Part shown: positions 62,666 to 64,000 of the stretch, in pieces
Layout of the letters: the number at the start of each line of letters is the position of its first letter
Position numbering within the stretch: position 1 is the stretch's first letter
Assembly: GCF_025938155.1 (NCBI RefSeq)
Contig: NZ_JAPCZG010000001.1
Location: forward strand, 1 to 64,000
DNA from: Novosphingobium sp. KCTC 2891
GTDB taxonomy: Bacteria; Pseudomonadota; Alphaproteobacteria; Sphingomonadales; Sphingomonadaceae
Length of the DNA stretch: 64,000 bases
Reading direction: 5' to 3'
The notes under the pieces: model-generated
The model's input: only the letters and a program-made list of their open reading frames with translations
Database searches by the model: none
What the model was told of the DNA's origin: nothing
Translations under genes and position numbers: made by a program

Positions 62666-64000
62666 TCAGGCCGAGTAGTACATGTCGAACTCGACGGCCG
62701 ACGGCGTGGTTTCCCAACGCAGCACTTCCGGCCACTTCAGTTCGATGTACGAATCGATCTGGTCCTTGGTGAACACGCCGCCTTCGAGCAGGAACGCGTA
62801 GTCGGCTTCGAGCGATTCCAGCGCTTCACGGAGCGAACCGCAGACGGTCGGCACGGCGGCGAGTTCGGCCGGCGGCAGGTCGTAGAGGTTCTTGTCCATG
62901 GCTTCGCCCGGGTGGATCTTGTTCTTGATCCCGTCGAGACCGGCCATGAGCAGCGAGGCGTAGCACAGGTAGGGGTTGGCCATCGCGTCCGGGAAGCGGA
63001 ACTCGACGCGCTTCGCCTTGGCGCCTGCGCCATAGGGGATGCGGCACGAGGCCGAGCGGTTGCGGGCCGAGTAGGCGAGCAGAACGGGGGCTTCATAGCC
63101 CGGCACCAGGCGCTTGTAGCTGTTGGTGGTCGGGTTGGTGAAGGCGTTCAGCGCCTTGGCGTGCTTGATCACGCCGCCGATGAAGTACAGGCACATGTCC
63201 GACAGGCCGGCATAGCCGTTGCCGGCGAAGAGCGGCTTGCCCGAATCCCAGATCGAGATGTGGGTGTGCATGCCCGAGCCGTTGTCGCCCTTGATCGGCT
63301 TCGGCATGAACGTGGCGGTCTTGCCGTAGGCGTGCGCAACCTGCTGCACGACATACTTGTAGACCTGCATGCGGTCGGCGGTCTGGACGAGCGTGCCGAA
63401 GGTCAGGCCCAGCTCGTGCTGTGCGGCGGCGACTTCGTGGTGGTGCTTGTCGCAGGGCAGGCCCATGTCGAGCATGGTGCGAACCATTTCACCGCGGATG
63501 TCGACGCAGCTGTCGATCGGGGCAACGGGGAAATAGCCGCCCTTCACGCCGGGGCGGTGCCCCATGTTGCCGCCTTCGTATTCCTTGTTGGTGTTGGTCG
63601 GCAGCTCGATGTCGTCGATGCGGAAGCCGTTGCCGTCGTAGCCGTCATAGAACTTGACGTCGTCGAACAGGAAGAATTCCGCTTCCGGGCCGACATAGAC
63701 GGTGTCGCCGATGCCGCTCGCCTTGACGAAATCTTCGGCGCGCTTGGCGGTCGAGCGCGGGTCGCGCGAGTAGAGTTCGCCGGTCGAGGGCTCGACGATG
63801 TCGCAGCAGATGATCAGCATCGGCGTGGCCGAGAACGGATCGACGAAGACCGAGTCGAGGTCGGGCTTGAGGATCATGTCCGACTCGTTGATCGCCTTCC
63901 AGCCTTCGATCGACGAACCGTCGAACATCAGGCCGTCTTCGAGCTCATCCTCGCCGAGGATGGTCGCGACCATGGTCAGGTGCTGCCACTTGCCCTTGGG
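62666..64000 (-). CDS. glnA: Glutamine synthetase, type I (N-terminus beyond the window)
   Basis: GlnA makes glutamine from glutamate, ammonia and ATP. At least 444 residues lie in the window. The frame is open to the right edge (PKGKWQHLT precedes [10 protein letters not shown]), so about 25-30 N-terminal residues are missing. Motifs are [76 protein letters not shown] and the adenylylation Tyr in [10 protein letters not shown]. The Tyr motif implies GlnE control, and glnB usually precedes glnA outside the window. The terminator at 62612 ends the transcript. Confidence 0.97.
   Translation of the reverse strand, partial: PKGKWQHLTMVATILGEDELEDGLMFDGSSIEGWKAINESDMILKPDLDSVFVDPFSATPMLIICCDIVEPSTGELYSRDPRSTAKRAEDFVKASGIGDTVYVGPEAEFFLFDDVKFYDGYDGNGFRIDDIELPTNTNKEYEGGNMGHRPGVKGGYFPVAPIDSCVDIRGEMVRTMLDMGLPCDKHHHEVAAAQHELGLTFGTLVQTADRMQVYKYVVQQVAHAYGKTATFMPKPIKGDNGSGMHTHISIWDSGKPLFAGNGYAGLSDMCLYFIGGVIKHAKALNAFTNPTTNSYKRLVPGYEAPVLLAYSARNRSASCRIPYGAGAKAKRVEFRFPDAMANPYLCYASLLMAGLDGIKNKIHPGEAMDKNLYDLPPAELAAVPTVCGSLREALESLEADYAFLLEGGVFTKDQIDSYIELKWPEVLRWETTPSAVEFDMYYSA

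Overview
The window looks like chromosome from a high-GC alphaproteobacterium of the order Sphingomonadales, most like Novosphingobium or Sphingomonas. This rests on the gene families, on gene neighbourhoods such as infA-maf-RNase G-yacG, ispH-thrB-rnhA, argS-SPOR-nagZ-scpAB-tatABC and bpt-tamA-tamB, and on a sphingomonad-style Tad pilus locus. No species call is possible from sequence alone. Almost all of it is dense core genome. No gene-free stretch exceeds 300 bases.

Left edge (1-876): a scarred integration site. A P4-type integrase gene beside tRNA-Phe is cut after about 170 codons by what looks like the end of an IS21-type insertion sequence, which runs off the window. Four 10-bp iterons sit over the integrase start.

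983-12.4 kb: yacG, an RNase G/E-like gene, maf and infA form one tightly overlapping minus-strand unit. They are followed by a TonB-dependent receptor with a Gly-rich loop, a PilZ protein, a GT-C-like membrane protein, uvrC, two exported proteins of unknown role, and tesB.

12.4-24.7 kb: the K+-independent proton pyrophosphatase hppA, then thiL, then an acyl-CoA degradation cluster (crotonase, two acyl-CoA dehydrogenases, thiolase, SDR, enoyl-CoA hydratase) with its likely TetR regulator. mtnP and a MarR/FAH-hydrolase pair follow. Two related inverted repeats lie before the divergent crotonase/dehydrogenase pair and before the thiolase, and are candidate operators for the TetR protein.

24.8-32.0 kb: a minus-strand Tad/Cpa pilus locus, cpaA-B-C-D-E-tadB-tadC. 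The ATPase gene cpaF/tadA, normally between cpaE and tadB, is absent and replaced by about 70 bp. No pilin gene is seen.

32-49.5 kb: housekeeping genes (lysophospholipase-like hydrolase, FAD oxidoreductase, rnhA, thrB, ispH, argS, SPOR protein, nagZ, scpA, scpB, tatA, tatB, tatC, an exported amidohydrolase flanked by REP-like motifs, a 3-hydroxyisobutyrate dehydrogenase-like gene, a VanZ-like gene and ilvA).

49.7-64 kb: bpt, tamA and tamB, then an aldehyde dehydrogenase whose ribosome-binding site lies in a possible hairpin. These are followed by a tiny membrane protein, a CHASE4-type GGDEF-EAL protein, a phage-type lysozyme and a CHAP amidase separated by a 25-bp perfect inverted repeat, and glnA, which is cut by the right edge. 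I found no CRISPR array, rRNA or intact prophage.
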